NCBI GenBank assembly: GCA_963675135.1
Contig: OY776122.1
Location: 84,206,472-84,270,471 of the forward strand
Direction of reading: 5' to 3'
From: Galeopsis tetrahit
Taxonomy: Eukaryota; Streptophyta; Magnoliopsida; Lamiales; Lamiaceae
DNA length: 64,000 nt
A program made the position numbers and the translations under genes. This document shows, piece after piece, positions 61,068 to 64,000 of the stretch (the first letter of the stretch is position 1; every line of letters begins with the position of its first letter). The notes below the pieces were generated by a model, which saw only the letters and a program-made list of their open reading frames with translations, did no database searches and was not told the DNA's origin.

Positions 61068-63660
61068 TTTTGCTGGAGATCATCTTTCGATTAATTTATC
61101 TGAGTTTTTTGCGTTATAGGTTGAGATATGGCCGCCGCGGAAAGAATGGGATTATTAATTTGTCTGTGAAGGTGAGGGATACTGGAAATACAGGCTGCAT
61201 CGCCAGTATTTCGTAGTTGTGAATGGGGGTTCCGGCGGTGAATAATAGGGTGACAGATGCGTTCGTGGGTATTCTGGTTTTCTAAAGGTACTGATTTGAT
61301 TCTTTTTCATCGAATTATTTGTATTACGCAAGTTCTACGCTTGATTCTACTCCGAATTGTGCTTAATTTGTGGAATTCTTGAATCTAATTCAAAATCAAA
61401 ATATAATGTACGTACAATATGTTCTTTGAAATTTTCTTATATCATTTAATATTCATTTCTTTAAATCACATGTCCTCTCTACATCATCATTAAAGAAGAT
61501 ATAACATCAAATTATGCTTGGTGGAAATGTATGAAAAAAACAAAGCAGAATATATATTTGGGATAGAGCAAGTAGATTTTTGAATGACAAGTAGTTTGTG
61601 TGTTGGTGAAGAAGTAGATTTTTGACTGACAAGTAGTTTGTGTGTTGGTGAAGTTGTATCATGGATTATATATGAATATGATGCTCTCACTTCTTTGAAT
61701 TGAGTTTGGACAATTCAAAAATATAAGTAATAAATTGTGATAGATGTGCATCCGATCTTAGACAACCTAAAATTATGTTACTGACTTTCTAAAACAGAGA
61801 ATATGTTGTTTCCTTTGCTTAGATCAATATTTAGATTTGACTTCTAAATGAACTTTGGTATCCATGACTTCATTTTATTTTCAAATTGGATACACAAGAA
61901 GGGTCATTCCACTTTTAGACGTAGCAAACTGTTTGAGATATATATGATTGTTACATTAACTTCAAGGGAGGTTGTTTGACCTTCAAAAAAGCTCATTCGA
62001 ATAAGAATTAATCACTTTGAGTTCGGATTTCGCATAAGATGCCTTTGAGTAAAGAGTGTAATTCTTGAGAACTTGGCGATAGACGAAATCCCCAAGTAGA
62101 AATTCATACACTTTGAATAGCCTAAATCTCATGCTTCCTGAGTGTTGTGAGTATTATTTAGTGTTATCTGCCCTGATTTTGTTATGTTCTTTTAGGTTTG
62201 TTTGCCGACAATCGTTGTTTCTGTAGTGCACATGAATTTTTCTTGAAAGTCATTTCTTAAGTGTTTCAATAGCTAAAAAATAATCTTGGCATGACTGGAA
62301 GAAAGAGAGGTACAAAGATATTATTAAATTCGGAACGGTAAGCCAACACATTAACAATTTTGATCTGATGAGTTTTAAGGATTATGTTAGAAGTCCCCCC
62401 CCCCCTTTTTTTACAATCTTCTGATGCGTCACTGTTTTGAGCAGGTCGAGCCTAAACCTGGGAGTTTTGAGATTGATGGATGAGACAAAAGCTTCTGTAA
62501 GATAGATCTTAATCTTAAACTGCAACTTCTCAACATCGAATCCTAATGATTTACTCCTGGCCATCATTTTTAAGGCTACATAAACATTACTCATAATTGA
62601 TTTCAACTTTAGTTTCTTTGATAAGGCTCTTCATAATTTTCTTGAATGTGTTAAATAAAAGATCTCATTTATGCTTCTCTTTGTAATACTGCTACATCGT
62701 CTCCAGGTTTTATGAATGTGTGATTGTGTTGCGCAAAATCTAATGGTACCAGGGTATATGGGTTAGAAAAGTCTTTAGGTTCCATTTCGAAAGGAAACCA
62801 GTCTTTGTTCTGTTTCTATAATAATTAATTTCAAGGCATTATAGGATGAGTATTTGAGTTATAGGCATGTTTTAAGATGGTTCTTGTGTGGCTATGTCTA
62901 ATTGAATTTGCAAGGTGCCACATTTAGTGTCGAAAACTTACTCTACTATTGGGAGCCAGATATTAATGCAATCCACATATCCATCCTTGGCTAAAATTTA
63001 CTCACTACTATAAGAGAAGAGTCATAAAAAACACTGAATGTTCCATCCTTAGCTCCTGTTTCAGCCTGATTCCATTGTTATGTTAGCCAAGAATGGTAAG
63101 TCTAGGTTTTAAAAGACAAGAAAAAACCTCTGAAATGCTCACATTGGGATGCTCTGGACACACCATAGATATGTGTTTTCAAATCATAAGATATCCACCA
63201 GTTTGAAAGGTTCTAGAGGACCTAGGATGAAAACCAACATCACAGTGAAATCACCTTCTAAGGATGGTAATGTTTCTAAAAATGAGACACCCGGTGCTAT
63301 TAACCCTCTTTTTACCCAAGAAATGCCTGAAAAGTTCTTAAGTTTTGCAAAGCTTTTGAAAGGTAGTAACAGTAGCCATTCAACAGCTGGTTCTTTCACA
63401 TAGCCTGAGACTTCAAATACACAGTTATGCTTCAGCTTATAAAAGTTCTTGGATACTTGAGAAATGGTTGAGAAGAAATATGATTACAAGAGAGAGGGGG
63501 GTAGTTAATCAAAATGGGGAATGATGTTTTTGCGTCTCATTACCTCATACAAAGTATTATGGAGGTGAATTAATCATCTTTTATTCTCATTAACCACCAC
63601 AATGACCATATATTCATTTTCATTACCATTCTCATTGATTTGACCTTGAAACTATACCTT
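61068..63660. other. Intergenic DNA, no recognised gene
   Basis: A 40-bp unit (AAGTAGATTTTTGA, then TGACAAGTAGTTTGTGTG) is repeated twice at about 61570-61650. A C10/T run occurs at about 62396-62411. An 84-residue frame at 63149-63403 (FAKLLKGSNSSHSTAGSF) is not recognised and could be chance. Confidence 0.4.
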
Positions 63661-63704
63661 TAATTATGTGGTTGTATATCTGTATATGTTTGGACCGAAT
63701 TTCA

Positions 63705-63858
63705 GGAAATAGGGGTGTAGTAATACAGGGAACTGCAAGTGAAGCAATATTGGTCGTGTTTTTGGCTGCACGAGACCAGGTCCTGAAAAGGGCCGGGAAA
63801 GATGGGAAGCTTGTGGCTTATAGTTCTAATCAAACTCATTCTTCACTATTGAAAGCTT
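63705..63858 (+). CDS. Partial aromatic-L-amino-acid (tyrosine/DOPA) decarboxylase exon
   Basis: After a splice-acceptor-like CCGAATTTCAG, the frame reads GVVIQGTASEAILVVFLAAR, DQVLKRAGKDGKLVAYSS and NQTHSSLLKAC. This is the PLP-enzyme segment GGGVIQGTASEAxLxxLxAAR...LVVYxSDQTHSxLxKAC of plant tyrosine/tryptophan decarboxylases. After KAC the match stops. At 63962, following an ATAG acceptor, GGATTTCACCCTTCATTC would give GFHPSF, matching the next family segment (AGIHPxN). This suggests an intron of about 100 bp and continuation beyond the window. The conserved Asp in SDQTHS is replaced by Asn (SNQTHS). No upstream N-terminal exon is recognisable, so either a distant exon or a truncated pseudogene is possible. 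Confidence 0.65.
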
Positions 63859-64000
63859 GCAATGTGAAATTTAAATTTCTTGAAATTAAGAATATATATA
63901 TATCATGAATATAATTACGATTGATGATTTGTTCTTATGATTTGGTGTTTGTGACAAATAGGAGGATTTCACCCTTCATTCAAAAAATTTAAATTTATCC

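Overview
This is a 64-kb piece of an AT-rich eudicot nuclear genome. Genes are split by short GT-AG introns with AT-rich intergenic DNA between them, and the proteins are plant-specific: neprosin-domain protein, SOSEKI, plant HEXO2, BPG2. Codon use and retroelement types would fit an asterid (possibly Lamiales), but that is only an impression. Exon junctions were worked out by hand from GT-AG sites and reading-frame continuity. No transcript or database evidence was available.

Layout. 1-6.6 kb: a 164-bp tandem array, then repeat-poor AT-rich DNA. 6.6-10.5 kb (+): a seven-exon secreted neprosin-domain gene whose last intron holds a 1.66-kb Mutator-like insertion. 11.0-14.6 kb (-): a two-exon beta-N-acetylhexosaminidase of HEXO2 type, convergent with the neprosin gene. 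17-19.6 kb: three small terminal-inverted-repeat (TIR) elements. 20.7-22.5 kb (+): a VPS62/DUF946 gene with an apparent frameshift. 22.6-34.5 kb: a transposon-rich block holding a three-level nest (hAT-like, then Mutator-like, then solo LTR), a 146-aa gene carried inside the nest, a 1.8-kb composite foldback, two small foldbacks and a hAT-like MITE. 34.5-36.1 kb (+): a six-exon SOSEKI polarity gene. 37.0-42.1 kb (-): an eleven-exon PP2A catalytic subunit gene. 43.9-47.2 kb (-): a twelve-exon MFSD12-like transporter gene. 50.7-53.7 kb (-): a four-exon gene for a BPG2-type circularly permuted chloroplast GTPase. 54-61 kb: a mosaic of broken retroelements, with a 547-bp inverted duplication and a 382-bp tandem duplication. 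63.7 kb to the end (+): an exon of an aromatic amino-acid (tyrosine/DOPA) decarboxylase, running toward or past the edge.

The seven clear host genes are unrelated housekeeping or developmental genes and do not form a pathway cluster. The striking content is transposon architecture. At least six insertions can be delimited by exact or near-exact 9-bp target-site duplications, the Mutator hallmark. They include a foldback family with asymmetric ends and two gene-fragment-carrying (Pack-MULE-like) elements. Two further insertions have exact 8-bp duplications (hAT-like), one has 5 bp (LTR), and one has a TA duplication (Stowaway).
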